A stretch of DNA of 54,792 bases from an uncultured beta proteobacterium (GCA_903845455.1 CAIMXN010000304.1:1-54792); one strand, 5' to 3'; numbered from the stretch's first letter, positions 1 to 9,404 are shown. Translations and numbers: made by a program. The notes: generated by a model not told the origin, from the sequence alone.

Positions 1-1
1 C

Positions 2-1072
2 AATACCTTTGAGGTGGATACGGTTGAAATGCACGGTAAAGCCTTTACCGTAACAGTAGTCGACCTTGTCAATGCCGATCAAGCGCACATCAGTGACAAA
101 GACTTTGTGATCGGTAGCACTCACTCTGACACCTTTACTGTAGAAGATGATCGTATTACTGTTAATTTGAATCACACTAATGATGAGGGTAAATATATTC
201 TATCCCTCACTCATGGTTCAGATGCTGATTTGCCAAACGGCACTGACTGGAGCAACATCTATGCCAAGATCAGGGTAGGGGATGATGATCATTCATATCA
301 GTACGTTAAAGTTGGCCAAACCTTAGAGACTGATGATGGAAAGCATATTTCTTTTGCTGACAACAATCTCTACGTGAGAGATGTCAATTCTGTTAGCAGT
401 GAGAAAGATGACTCTGGAGTTAAATATACCTACAAAGCTCTTTCATTGGGAGAAGCTAGTGAAGATCTAAGCTTTAAAGTCACCGACAAAACTGGTGCCA
501 AAGAAGAGGATATTAAACATTGGAGTGATTTACATGTTTCATCAGGCTCTGATGATCATGAATTTAGCTCCCACATAGAATCGCTTGATGTTTCTAAAGG
601 AGATCACCTCAATTTTACTAACCTGGAAGGTCTTGGTAAAGGCGACTCGATTAATGACACTATCTATATTGGTGAGAACTATCAATCTCATTCCGATATC
701 ACGATCGGTCATGGTGACAATCGCTACAACGTAGCAACGATTGATAACCATTCTGGGTCAGACGGCAAGTACTCTGAAGTGACATCCCGTGATTTGATTG
801 CCAATCAAAATACCAATGGTGCTAGCTGGACAGACTCTATTGAGGTGAAATCAAGTTACGACCCTACTCAAGTTGACCATGCAGGTAATGCAACTACACC
901 AGATCATGGTCATTGGGTTTATTCAGTTGAAAATGGCAGCGCTCATTTGGATGCTGAACATAACACCTTGAATATCACCTCAGATCCTGGCAAGACTGCA
1001 TCTGTTGAAATTCAGACTGGTGATGGTCATGTGTTTAAAGTGGATCATGTGGATAAGATCCACTGGAGTTAA
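2..1072 (+). CDS. C-terminal part of a large surface/secreted repeat-type protein (5' end outside window)
   Basis: The reading frame is open to the window edge (codons AAT ACC TTT GAG precede the first possible start, a GTG at 14), so this is the C-terminal ~356 residues of a longer protein. The visible part is rich in Asp, His, Ser, Thr and Gly, contains no cysteine, and has beta-strand-like alternation with acidic loops such as GDDDHS and ending in KVDHVDKIHWS. This composition is typical of very large extracellular adhesins or S-layer-like proteins. I recognise no named domain and no clear type I secretion glycine-rich nonapeptides in this part. A strong intrinsic terminator follows at 1111-1149. 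Function is inferred from composition only. Confidence 0.6.
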   Translation, partial: NTFEVDTVEMHGKAFTVTVVDLVNADQAHISDKDFVIGSTHSDTFTVEDDRITVNLNHTNDEGKYILSLTHGSDADLPNGTDWSNIYAKIRVGDDDHSYQYVKVGQTLETDDGKHISFADNNLYVRDVNSVSSEKDDSGVKYTYKALSLGEASEDLSFKVTDKTGAKEEDIKHWSDLHVSSGSDDHEFSSHIESLDVSKGDHLNFTNLEGLGKGDSINDTIYIGENYQSHSDITIGHGDNRYNVATIDNHSGSDGKYSEVTSRDLIANQNTNGASWTDSIEVKSSYDPTQVDHAGNATTPDHGHWVYSVENGSAHLDAEHNTLNITSDPGKTASVEIQTGDGHVFKVDHVDKIHWS

Positions 1073-1110
1073 TGTTTTGAGCGGTTTGCTTATTAAGTAA
1101 GCTGTAGGCT

Positions 1111-1149
1111 AATCCCCATATACCTTTCGGTTTATGGGGATTTTCTTTT
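1111..1149 (+). terminator. Rho-independent terminator after the surface-protein gene
   Basis: A perfect 10-bp stem (AATCCCCATA at 1111-1120 with TATGGGGATT at 1133-1142) closes a 12-nt loop and is followed by TTTTCTTTT. The T-run lies on the plus-strand side only, so it should end transcription of the upstream gene. On the minus strand no T-run follows. Confidence 0.85.
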
Positions 1150-1203
1150 GGATGTTTTGCTTGTTTGAGGTAGTCGTTCTACTTACTGCTTATTGCTCAC
1201 AAC

Positions 1204-3465
1204 TTACTTCTTCGTAAACGTAAAGCTACCATCCCAATGATCTCCAGGAGGATTGTCTCTGAGGAGTGCAATTCTCTCTAGGTAGAGTTGGTAGAGAACT
1301 TCACCCGTTGCCCGGTGATCTCTTAGAAGCGCTTCTAGTTGTGATTGCGCACTATCCCACTCTTGCTTACGGTATGCAGCTAAGGCTTGATCAAAGAGAG
1401 CTAGGGCGGTCAGGGCTTCTTGGTTAACCTGACCTTCAAAACCCATCGGCTCATAGATGGTGACGGCAATATCTTTTCCCTTGACTCTTACCTTATCAAG
1501 TTCACGGGCAGTGAGGTCAGGTAATGCAGTGCGTGTATCTGGGCCAATGATGATGGCGACACCATATTCTTTTGTGATGCTCTCAAGACGTGAGCCCAAG
1601 TTCACGGCATCACCCATTACTGTGTATGCCAAGCGTATTTCTGAGCCCATGTTACCAACGCTCATACGTCCTGTATTTAGGCCAATACCTACTTTAATGG
1701 GAGGCCAGTTGCGGGCTGCAAACTCTGCATTGATATGATCAATCGCCTGAATCATTTCAAAGGCGGCAACGACACCGTTTCTGGCATGACTCTCATCGGA
1801 TAGTGGGGCGCCCCAGAATGCCATGATGCAATCGCCCATGTATTTATCAATAGTTCCACGATTGTGATAAATGATGCGAGTGAAGGGCGTTAAGAAGGCG
1901 TTAATAAATTCCGAAAGGGTCTTAGCGTCGAGTGACTCAGAAATAGTAGTGAAGCCTCGGACATCACTAAAGAGTACGGTCATTTCTCGGCTTTCACCTG
2001 CCATGCTGAAGTTAGCTGGATTCTTAGCCATCTCATCAACTAAGTCTGGCGGGACATATTGACCAAACAGGCCTGTGATCAGGCGCTTGCTGCGAGACTC
2101 AATGAAATAACCAAAACCGATGTTCCAAAGATAGGTTAGTAAGACTACACCCAAGATACTGGCCAATGGCAGCACAATGCCTTTGTGATAACTAAAGAGA
2201 TTGAGGCCAAGCATGGCCACAATAGCTACACCAGCAAGCATGGTGCCGCGTAAAGGATTAAGCCAAGGCAGTACTAAAGCTAGTATTAAGCCCAAGCTTA
2301 CGACTAAAGCGAAGTTCGCAGTGTGCGTCCAAAAGGGCGCTTGCTTAATCGTGCCATCCAAAATTCCTGCAATTAAATTCGCATGAATCTCTACTCCAGG
2401 GTAGGCCTTACCTACGGGGGTAGCGCGCAAGTCTAGTAAACCTGGTGCAGTGGTGCCGACCAAGACGATCTTTCCTTCAAGACGATCTTTACTGATCGAT
2501 TTATTGAGGATGTCACTTGCGGAAATATATTCAAAACTCTTGTAAGGGCCGCGGTAAGGAATGTAACTGGTGAGGTTTTCATCTACGGGTAAGAGCGCAC
2601 CGCCGACATCTAGGTATTCAAGTGCGCCAAAGTCATTGGGGCTAGCGCCATCGGCAAGTACTGCTTTGGGTGGAATGCTACCGAGTAAAGTACGCGCACT
2701 TGCGAGAGCCAAAGACTCGTAATATTTGCCGTCATGCTCAATGAGCATCGGCATTCTTCGGATGATGCCGTCAGGATCGATTGAGGGGTTAACATGCCCC
2801 CCATCTGCAGCGCTCTTTTGTAAATTGGCAAGATTGCCGGTGTAGCCTTGTCTTACCGTGGGGTCTACCAAACTGGGTGGCAGATCTTCGCTGGTCAAAG
2901 CTGCTGGTGGCAAGATCCCTTTCTTTTGCGTGTCGCCGGGTATTAAGAAACTAAATCCTAAGACGGTAGGGCGGTCAAGCAGGCTTTTGGCAAAGGCCCC
3001 ATCTAAATCGAGAGAAGGCTTGAGTTTGCTAAAGCGGGCCTGAAAAGCAGCATCGTTCTTGAAGTCTTCACGGGCTAGTTTTTCAAAGGTCCGAATACCA
3101 GAGGATTCATCGCGCTCAGAAAAGATCACGTCAAAACCGGTCATGTTGACGTTGTAATCATCAAAGAGGCGGTTTAAGAGTAAGGCAAGTCGGTCTCTGG
3201 GCCAAGGCCAGCGCCCTTCGCCACCCGCTTCGCGTTCACGCAGGCTTTTTTCATCGATATCAACAATCACAATGCGAGAATCCACCCCTCCTGGGGCAGT
3301 CAGCCTGAGGCGTGCATCGTAAATCATGCCGTCTAAACGCTCTACCAAGGGAATTTCGAACCAATTACCTGCTTGCGCCATAAAAATCAGGGCAATCAGC
3401 AGCCCCAATAGGGTGCGAATGGCACGACTTTTAGAGATGTGGAGTTTCTTAAAGGGATTAATCAT
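1204..3465 (-). CDS. CHASE2-domain transmembrane adenylate/guanylate cyclase (class III)
   Basis: This is a 753-residue inner-membrane receptor cyclase. An N-terminal membrane segment (about residues 15-33) is followed by a periplasmic CHASE2 sensor domain (about 40-365, with the typical VIVDIDEKSL start and the VLVGTTAPGLLDL region), three membrane segments (about 375-455) and a class III catalytic domain. FSDVRGFT (about 499-506) carries a metal-binding Asp, IDKYMGD (about 540-546) the substrate Lys and second Asp, and YTVMGDAVN (about 613) the third catalytic segment. The Lys-containing motif favours ATP as substrate, so cAMP is the probable product. The gene is divergent from the MBL/cNMP-binding gene across 150 bp. 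A short TPR-like tail (about 680-735) follows the cyclase domain. The ATG at 3465 precedes the first membrane helix; the ribosome site is weak. Confidence 0.9.
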   Translation of the reverse strand: MINPFKKLHISKSRAIRTLLGLLIALIFMAQAGNWFEIPLVERLDGMIYDARLRLTAPGGVDSRIVIVDIDEKSLREREAGGEGRWPWPRDRLALLLNRLFDDYNVNMTGFDVIFSERDESSGIRTFEKLAREDFKNDAAFQARFSKLKPSLDLDGAFAKSLLDRPTVLGFSFLIPGDTQKKGILPPAALTSEDLPPSLVDPTVRQGYTGNLANLQKSAADGGHVNPSIDPDGIIRRMPMLIEHDGKYYESLALASARTLLGSIPPKAVLADGASPNDFGALEYLDVGGALLPVDENLTSYIPYRGPYKSFEYISASDILNKSISKDRLEGKIVLVGTTAPGLLDLRATPVGKAYPGVEIHANLIAGILDGTIKQAPFWTHTANFALVVSLGLILALVLPWLNPLRGTMLAGVAIVAMLGLNLFSYHKGIVLPLASILGVVLLTYLWNIGFGYFIESRSKRLITGLFGQYVPPDLVDEMAKNPANFSMAGESREMTVLFSDVRGFTTISESLDAKTLSEFINAFLTPFTRIIYHNRGTIDKYMGDCIMAFWGAPLSDESHARNGVVAAFEMIQAIDHINAEFAARNWPPIKVGIGLNTGRMSVGNMGSEIRLAYTVMGDAVNLGSRLESITKEYGVAIIIGPDTRTALPDLTARELDKVRVKGKDIAVTIYEPMGFEGQVNQEALTALALFDQALAAYRKQEWDSAQSQLEALLRDHRATGEVLYQLYLERIALLRDNPPGDHWDGSFTFTKK

Positions 3466-3615
3466 GATTTCGGGCTTCCAAAGGGTGGAAACAGCTTATT
3501 TTTCAGAAGATATTAACATTTACAGGTTTCATAACAAATCTTATGATGTTTGATAATCCAGAGGTACCGCTAAGATCATTGGTTGGCTATCTTGGCACCT
3601 ATATAGAATGAATGA

Positions 3616-5802
3616 ATGTCAAAAATTTGCAAAGTGAATATATCCCCCGGGGTATTTATGGTGGATGTGCCCACAGCAAATCTCCGGATTTTGTGTGGCT
3701 GCCCACCGGATTGCATTAAGCATTTAATTAAGGCGGGCATAGTTAAGCCCACTGAAACTGCAGGGGTTGATCATGAAACTGGCCCCAATGCCATATTGCT
3801 ATCGGATCTGATATTACAAAACGACAGCTTTGCCAATATGGCAGAGTTTCCGGTATTGCAGATGCTCTATCACCAAGGGATGTTGATTCCGGGGCATCCT
3901 AATAACAATGGTATTAAACCGCTCTTGCTGGGTAATGAGCAGCAGATTAATGCGCAACTCAATTACATTTATCGTGGCAATTACGGACTGATCTCCGAAA
4001 CTGAAATGCTGGAGGCTGGAGCAAGCCCAGCTGATGCCAAAGAATTAATGAACATCAAGCTTAAGTTTGCCTTTGGCCATATTGCTAATAGCAAAGAGTT
4101 GTTGGATACCTTGATCATTTCTGATCAAGCTCAGGAAATACGCCAAGCAGTCACGATCAAAAGAATTCAGACCAATGTATTTGAGCTGGCCTACCAAGGT
4201 GAAACCGTACAGGTTGATTTAAACCTAGCTAAGGGTCAACGATACCAATCCCCTATTACTCTGGAGAGTCGCCAGATTGATTTGGAGCATTTTGCGGTCA
4301 TTCATAGTGGTGAAGGTGACGGTTGGGATACAAAGCGATCTGCGATGTCCTCCATTTTGATGCACAAAGGGCGACTGTATTTGATTGATGCCGGACCCTC
4401 GGTGATGCAAACCTTACAAGCGCTCGGTATTGGCTTAAATGAGATCGCAGGTTTGTTTCATACGCATTCACATGATGACCATTTTGCTGGTCTGCCAGAT
4501 TTAATCCGCGGTGACCGACGCTTAAAATATTACGCAACTCCTTTGGTCAGAGCATCTGTAGTGAAAAAGTTTTGTGCTTTGCTCTCGATTGAAGAGTCTG
4601 AGATTTCACACTATTTAGATTTTCAGGATCTCAACAGCAATCAATGGAATCATATTGATGGTTTAGAAGTTCGTCCTGTTATCTCGCCCCATCCCGTAGA
4701 GACGACCATATTTCAGTTTAGAGCGCCATGGCAGGGGGGCTTTAAGAGTTACTCACACTTAGCTGATATTTCCTCCTTTGCTTTATTAAATGAATTGATT
4801 GAAGAGACTGGGTCATCTAATCAAACTTCTTTTAGTCAGATGGCAATGGATGCCTATATAGAACCAGCAGATATTAAAAAGATTGATATCGGTGGTGGTT
4901 TGATTCATGGTGTTGCGACAGATTTTAAAGAGGATCATTCCAAAAAGATTGTTTTAGCCCATACGGCCTTGCCCTTAAATCCTGAGCAGTCGCAGATAGG
5001 ATCGAGCGTGCCCTTTGGTGCGGTGGACGTTTTGGCTGCAACTGGGCAAGATTTTGAATATGAGCATGCCAATGCCTATCTCAGAGAACTGCATGCAGGA
5101 ATTTCTGATGCGGATATTGAGAGACTGTTAGCAAACCCAATAGTAAGCTTTGCACCAGGGGAAAACTTGCTGACAATTGGGCTTGTCCAGGAGGAAATGT
5201 ATTTAATCCTGAGAGGTTACCTTGAGTTACGCGATGCCCATGGTAAAGCCACGACTACTTTCACTGCTGGTACTTTGGCTGGAGAGCTATCAGGCTTACT
5301 TGGTAAACCTACTGTTTATGATCATATTGCTCGCTCTTATGTGCAGGCATTAAAAATTCCGGCAACACTGTATCGGGAAATTTCTATAAAAAATAACTTA
5401 TACCCCGATTTAAAAGCTACGCTGGAAAAGCGCCTTTTCATGTTCTCCTGTTGGCTTTTTGAGGAAGGCATTTCTTGTGCCGCTCTTAATTATTTAGTTG
5501 CTTCCTTGCAAGCAGTGAGTTTTAAGATTGGACATTCAATAGATTTGACATCTACAGGTGATGTTTTTCTTGTGCAACAGGGCGGGGTAGACATTTATTG
5601 TGATGAGCTCTTGATTCAATCAGTGGGACAGTATCAATTTTTTGGAGAAGATGCAGCAGTTGGGCAAGGACGCATCATTAATCGCGCTGTAGTAAACCAA
5701 GACACTATCTGCTATCGAATCGATGCGCTTTTGCTGGCTCGCTTGCCTGTCTGTCGTTGGAAACTGTTCCAAATCCATCGCAAGAGGCTATTACAGCAAT
5801 AG
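3616..5802 (+). CDS. Metallo-beta-lactamase-fold hydrolase fused to two cyclic-nucleotide-binding-like domains
   Basis: This is a 728-residue protein with no signal peptide. Residues 1-215 are an unrecognised N-terminal region. A metallo-beta-lactamase domain follows, with the zinc motif HSHDDH at 284-289 (HxHxDH), a further His in ISPHPVETT (about 360) and a late His in LAHTAL (about 456). Two cNMP-binding folds make up the C-terminus, the first with FAPGENLLTIG and AGELSGLLGKP, the second with FGEDAAVGQG. The first phosphate-binding cassette lacks the usual Arg, so ligand binding there is uncertain. It lies divergent to the class III cyclase, which suggests a cyclic-nucleotide-responsive hydrolase. 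The MBL domain could be a phosphodiesterase (class II PDE and RNase Z enzymes share this fold), but the substrate is not shown by sequence. Confidence 0.8.
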   Translation: MSKICKVNISPGVFMVDVPTANLRILCGCPPDCIKHLIKAGIVKPTETAGVDHETGPNAILLSDLILQNDSFANMAEFPVLQMLYHQGMLIPGHPNNNGIKPLLLGNEQQINAQLNYIYRGNYGLISETEMLEAGASPADAKELMNIKLKFAFGHIANSKELLDTLIISDQAQEIRQAVTIKRIQTNVFELAYQGETVQVDLNLAKGQRYQSPITLESRQIDLEHFAVIHSGEGDGWDTKRSAMSSILMHKGRLYLIDAGPSVMQTLQALGIGLNEIAGLFHTHSHDDHFAGLPDLIRGDRRLKYYATPLVRASVVKKFCALLSIEESEISHYLDFQDLNSNQWNHIDGLEVRPVISPHPVETTIFQFRAPWQGGFKSYSHLADISSFALLNELIEETGSSNQTSFSQMAMDAYIEPADIKKIDIGGGLIHGVATDFKEDHSKKIVLAHTALPLNPEQSQIGSSVPFGAVDVLAATGQDFEYEHANAYLRELHAGISDADIERLLANPIVSFAPGENLLTIGLVQEEMYLILRGYLELRDAHGKATTTFTAGTLAGELSGLLGKPTVYDHIARSYVQALKIPATLYREISIKNNLYPDLKATLEKRLFMFSCWLFEEGISCAALNYLVASLQAVSFKIGHSIDLTSTGDVFLVQQGGVDIYCDELLIQSVGQYQFFGEDAAVGQGRIINRAVVNQDTICYRIDALLLARLPVCRWKLFQIHRKRLLQQ

Positions 5803-5848
5803 CTTAGGTAAACCTCGATAGATCTGAGATAATCTTCTGAAAAGAAGA

Positions 5849-6745
5849 ATGATTATCAATAATCCTATCTATTTAAGCCATCCAATATCGAAACTACTTT
5901 CGAAAATACTGTGGATGATTTATGGATGTCTATTGATCCCAGGTTTGAGTAGCGCTGCTTGTTTGGGTGATTTGAATTCTAAAAAGATATATTCAGTTTA
6001 TGTCGTGCCCCAATATTCGATCAGTGAGATTTATACAAGCTGGTCACCTCTACTAGAGAAGGTGGGCATTGATACCAAGCAGTGTTTTAACTTGGTGGTA
6101 CCCAATACCATTCCTGAATTTGAAAAAGCGGTTTTTGCTGGTAAAGCAGATTTTGCTTACATGAACCCCTACCATGAAGTTATTGCCTATCATGCTCAGG
6201 GCTATCAGCCTTTATTTGCAGATGGCACGCATTTGCTTGATGGGATCATCGTTGTTCGCGCGGATAGCCCCTACAACACTTTGGCTGATTTACGCAATAC
6301 CAAGATTGCATTTCCCTCTCCTAATGCATTTGGCGCCTCTTTGTTAATACGTGCCACCTTAGCTAAGGCCGGTGTTCCTTTTCGTCCTGAGTATGTAAAG
6401 TCACATTCAAATGTATACAGGGCAGTTATTTTGGGAGATATGCAGGCTGGAGGTGGTATTCACTCTAGCCTGGAGCATGAACGTCCCGAGATTAAGGAAA
6501 AGTTAAGGGTTTTGTATAGCACTCCCAGTTATCGTCCTCATCCCTTTGCAGCACACCCGAGAGTAGCACCAAGCGAAATGGAGACCATTCGTGGCGAGTT
6601 CATAAAACTGACAAGTGATGCGCTGGGTCGTCAATTGCTTGCCGGCATTCAGATGCCCAATCCTGTTTCTGTGTCTTATCAAAAAGACTATCAAGTATTA
6701 GAAGGTTTAGGCCTTTCTAAGTATGTGGTAATTGATGCGCGTTAA
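5849..6745 (+). CDS. PhnD-like periplasmic phosphate/phosphonate-type substrate-binding protein
   Basis: A 298-residue exported protein with a hydrophobic signal segment ending LSSAACLG. The mature part matches the PhnD/transferrin-like type 2 periplasmic binding fold. Family hallmarks are VVPQYS near the N-terminus, KADFAYMNPYHEV (about residues 108-120), SPYNTLADLRNTKIAFPSP and GGGIHSS. Family members bind phosphonate, phosphite or related anions. No permease or ATPase gene is nearby. Instead the 3' end overlaps the next gene, a membrane diguanylate cyclase, by 14 bp. The protein is therefore more likely a ligand-sensing partner than a transport component. A purine-rich AAAGAAG ribosome site precedes the ATG. 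Confidence 0.85.
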   Translation: MIINNPIYLSHPISKLLSKILWMIYGCLLIPGLSSAACLGDLNSKKIYSVYVVPQYSISEIYTSWSPLLEKVGIDTKQCFNLVVPNTIPEFEKAVFAGKADFAYMNPYHEVIAYHAQGYQPLFADGTHLLDGIIVVRADSPYNTLADLRNTKIAFPSPNAFGASLLIRATLAKAGVPFRPEYVKSHSNVYRAVILGDMQAGGGIHSSLEHERPEIKEKLRVLYSTPSYRPHPFAAHPRVAPSEMETIRGEFIKLTSDALGRQLLAGIQMPNPVSVSYQKDYQVLEGLGLSKYVVIDAR

Positions 6746-7925
6746 TCGTCGCCAAAGTGTGACTAAGGTCGCGCTAGCGAGAGCGGTTTATGCGATCGTG
6801 GGAGTAGTTTCACTCATGATGTTGGCGACGAGCATTTGGACTTACTACAGTATTAGTCAAATACTGAGCATTACCTTGGAGCGGCGTGATACGGCGTTTA
6901 TTAAAGGGGTAACACTCGCAGTGAGTGATGCACTGATTGCCCATGACTATGTTGAAATCGAGACAAAATTGCAACAGGCGATGCTCAATCAAAATGTACT
7001 CTCTATATTGGTAGCCGATACCAAGGGCGATGCTATGGTCTATTTGCGACGTCCAAATGCAAATTCTGAACCGCTATTGATATTCGATGAACCCCAAGTC
7101 ACGCCTCCTAATATCGCTTTAGGTGAAATAAAAAAGATCAAACAAGAAGAGGGCGCTGAAGTTTGGAGTCAGATCTTTTTAGGTAGGCCCGTGGGGTGGG
7201 TCAGAATGACGGTCTCTACAGAGATTGCTGATCAAATTTTATCTACACTCAGAAGAAATATTGTTTTAAGCGTTGCGGGTTTATTTTTGTTAGTGATTGC
7301 AGTCATCACAATCTTTATGCGGCATTTTTTCAAAGGCATTCATCAACAAGAACTTGCTCTCATTGACGCTAATCAAACACTTGATGAAGTGGCGCATATC
7401 GATACCTTAATTGGCCTACCAAATCGCCTGGGTTTAAATGAACGTATTTTGCAGGCAACCCAACGCTGTTTAGAGCAGGGTGGTATCTTTGCTGTCTGTT
7501 TTTTGGATTTAGATGGCTTTAAGGGTATTAATGACACCTTAGGTCATCATGCTGGCGACCAATTACTCATTGAGGTTGCAAAACGTCTACGATCGGTAGT
7601 TCGCGAAGAAGACTCAGTTGTTCGCGTTGGGGGTGATGAATTTGTATTGCTATTGGGTGGTCTGATAACACAACAAAAGAGTAAATATTCGCTCAATAGA
7701 ATCATTAAAGCAGTATCAAAAACTTACGTGATTAATGGCGGTCTTGTAGAAATTTCTGCCAGTCTGGGAGTGACTTTCTATCCCTTTGATAATGGATTGC
7801 CTGAGCAACTTTTAGAGCATGCTGACGAGGCAATGTATGCAGCCAAGAGAAATGGTAAAAACCAATGGTTTTTTTATCAAGGATCGCAAAAAGATTTATT
7901 TGAGAATTCCCCAGCTACGGGCTAA
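6732..7925 (+). CDS. Membrane-bound diguanylate cyclase (GGDEF)
   Basis: This 397-residue inner-membrane enzyme should make c-di-GMP from GTP. There are two membrane segments (about 18-38 and 176-196) with a ~135-residue periplasmic sensor region between them. A short linker leads to a GGDEF domain that includes FLDLDGFKGINDTLGH and an intact GGDEF motif at 300-304. An RxxD inhibitory site (R291-D294) sits five residues before the motif, so product inhibition is expected. The gene starts inside the 3' end of the PhnD-like gene (14-bp overlap), indicating translational coupling. The binding protein probably presents its ligand state to the periplasmic region. Confidence 0.92.
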   Translation: MMRVNRRQSVTKVALARAVYAIVGVVSLMMLATSIWTYYSISQILSITLERRDTAFIKGVTLAVSDALIAHDYVEIETKLQQAMLNQNVLSILVADTKGDAMVYLRRPNANSEPLLIFDEPQVTPPNIALGEIKKIKQEEGAEVWSQIFLGRPVGWVRMTVSTEIADQILSTLRRNIVLSVAGLFLLVIAVITIFMRHFFKGIHQQELALIDANQTLDEVAHIDTLIGLPNRLGLNERILQATQRCLEQGGIFAVCFLDLDGFKGINDTLGHHAGDQLLIEVAKRLRSVVREEDSVVRVGGDEFVLLLGGLITQQKSKYSLNRIIKAVSKTYVINGGLVEISASLGVTFYPFDNGLPEQLLEHADEAMYAAKRNGKNQWFFYQGSQKDLFENSPATG

Positions 7926-7957
7926 GGCTAATCAGCTTAAATCTTGGCTTATCGGCA

Positions 7958-8923
7958 TTACTTGCCCAATTTCTTTGATAGTTGATGTGAAGGTTTTTCG
8001 ATCACAAAATAGAACATCGTAGTAAATACCGTTACAGCAACTATATATAGAAACCAATTGACATGGGCTGCAGCGAGAAGACCGCTGTATACGGCCAAGG
8101 GTATTGCCAATGAGTGGGTTAAATACAGTGAATAGGACCCTTTGCCAAACTTCGCTAAATGAAGCAGTAATTTTGAATATGCTACTTGGGTTAGCTCTGA
8201 ATAGAGCCAGTAAAAAATGACGGGCCCAAGCAAGCACATTGTCAGAATGCTGCTGACTTGTTTAAATAGGTCGCTCAATCCTAGTAATAGGCCGATGACT
8301 ATTATCAACACCCTTAATCCTATAAGAACCTTGAAATTTTCTAAGTATTGAAGTCGGCCATCTTTTTTGATTAAGGCTTCAGCCAACAAACATCCTAGCA
8401 GCCAAAGAGGCAAGCCAAAGAGGGGTGCCAAGATAAAAGTTTCATAAGGGTTAGGACCAAGCCAATCTCTGATGATGGTCATCAAGATAAAAGCATAATA
8501 AGAGGCTAATATTATTTTGATATGAGAATATTTTCGTAATATCAAGAGAATGATTGGATACAGAGCGTAATAAATAATCTCACAATATAAAGACCAGAGA
8601 ATTCCTAATAACAGCGGAAAGTTATGCAATATTTCTGTCGAAATGGGTATTGCAATAGCAATTGGGGGAATAATGCGAATAAATCTTGCTTTATAGAATT
8701 TAGGTATATCTAGGTTTATATGAGTCACGTATGGGGCATGAATGCATAAGCCTGAAATGACAAAGAAAATAGCAACGGCCCAGTAGCCGTTAACTGCAAA
8801 ATTATCTGGAAGGGCGTAGTAACTGGGGAAAAAGTGGGAAAGCACCACCCAAGCCGCACAAAGAAAGCGCAGGCCATCTAAAGTCGGGTAGTAGGGTGGT
8901 TTTGAGGTAGATGGAGATTGCAT
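7958..8923 (-). CDS. Acyltransferase-3 family membrane protein
   Basis: A polytopic inner-membrane protein of about 321 residues with the family opening PTLDGLRFLCAAWVVLSHFF, where the His lies in the first membrane helix, and about ten hydrophobic segments. Members (OafA/YrhL type) move acyl groups onto surface polysaccharide, LPS O-antigen or peptidoglycan-related substrates. I placed the start at the ATG at 8923; an in-frame GTG at 8950 would add nine residues. Neither has a good ribosome site. It stands alone, convergent with the diguanylate cyclase gene. The acceptor substrate cannot be told from sequence. Confidence 0.85.
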   Translation of the reverse strand: MQSPSTSKPPYYPTLDGLRFLCAAWVVLSHFFPSYYALPDNFAVNGYWAVAIFFVISGLCIHAPYVTHINLDIPKFYKARFIRIIPPIAIAIPISTEILHNFPLLLGILWSLYCEIIYYALYPIILLILRKYSHIKIILASYYAFILMTIIRDWLGPNPYETFILAPLFGLPLWLLGCLLAEALIKKDGRLQYLENFKVLIGLRVLIIVIGLLLGLSDLFKQVSSILTMCLLGPVIFYWLYSELTQVAYSKLLLHLAKFGKGSYSLYLTHSLAIPLAVYSGLLAAAHVNWFLYIVAVTVFTTMFYFVIEKPSHQLSKKLGK

Positions 8924-9304
8924 GAAGAAGTTTGCATTGTAGGGTGTCACTACAAAGTATTTCAGTTGACGTTAGGGTTGGTGGGATGCTTGCCGCTATG
9001 TAATTTCCCGCCGATTTTTACTAATACTGGCTTTTTCCTAAAAACTACCCATCTAGCAGTAAGAGGGTTCAACAGAGATTTTTTTTCTACTATCCCAGTC
9101 GGCTTATTCCCTCATGTAAGCACCCAAAAGTAGCTTCATCAGAATGTCAAACCAGAGCGCATAGCTAGCTTACTGTAAAAGAATGTAAGTCATTGTTTAT
9201 AATGAATAAATATTAATCTCAAATGAATTTCTGCATTTTATTGCACAGCAAAAAACTATACCAATAGTTATATAAAAACAGTAGAAAAAATGGTTATAGT
9301 ACTC

Positions 9305-9327
9305 ATCTACTACTTTAGGTGGTAGAT
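9305..9327 (+). repeat. Inverted repeat containing ATCTACTACT, copy 1
   Basis: ATCTACTAC (9305-9313) can pair with GTGGTAGAT (9319-9327), giving a 9-bp stem with one G-T pair and a 5-nt loop. The decamer ATCTACTACT at 9305-9314 recurs exactly at 9362-9371. Possible operator or mRNA structure upstream of the PilZ-TadG-like operon. Confidence 0.5.
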
Positions 9328-9361
9328 AGGCATGAAAAAAACTACCAAAAAAAGAGAATTT

Positions 9362-9382
9362 ATCTACTACTCAAAATAGTAG
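9362..9382 (+). repeat. Inverted repeat containing ATCTACTACT, copy 2
   Basis: This is the second exact copy of ATCTACTACT (9362-9371), 57 bp after the first. CTACTA (9364-9369) pairs with TAGTAG (9377-9382) around a 7-nt loop. Paired repeats of this kind suggest a regulator-binding site. Confidence 0.5.
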
Positions 9383-9385
9383 GGT

Positions 9386-9404
9386 AGTCACATTCTTTGT
9401 GACT
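9386..9404 (+). other. Hairpin in PilZ leader
   Basis: AGTCACA (9386-9392) and TGTGACT (9398-9404) form a perfect 7-bp stem with a TTCTT loop. There is no T-run after it, so it is not a classical terminator. It lies 22 bp before the PilZ start codon and could act on the mRNA leader or be a protein site. Confidence 0.45.
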
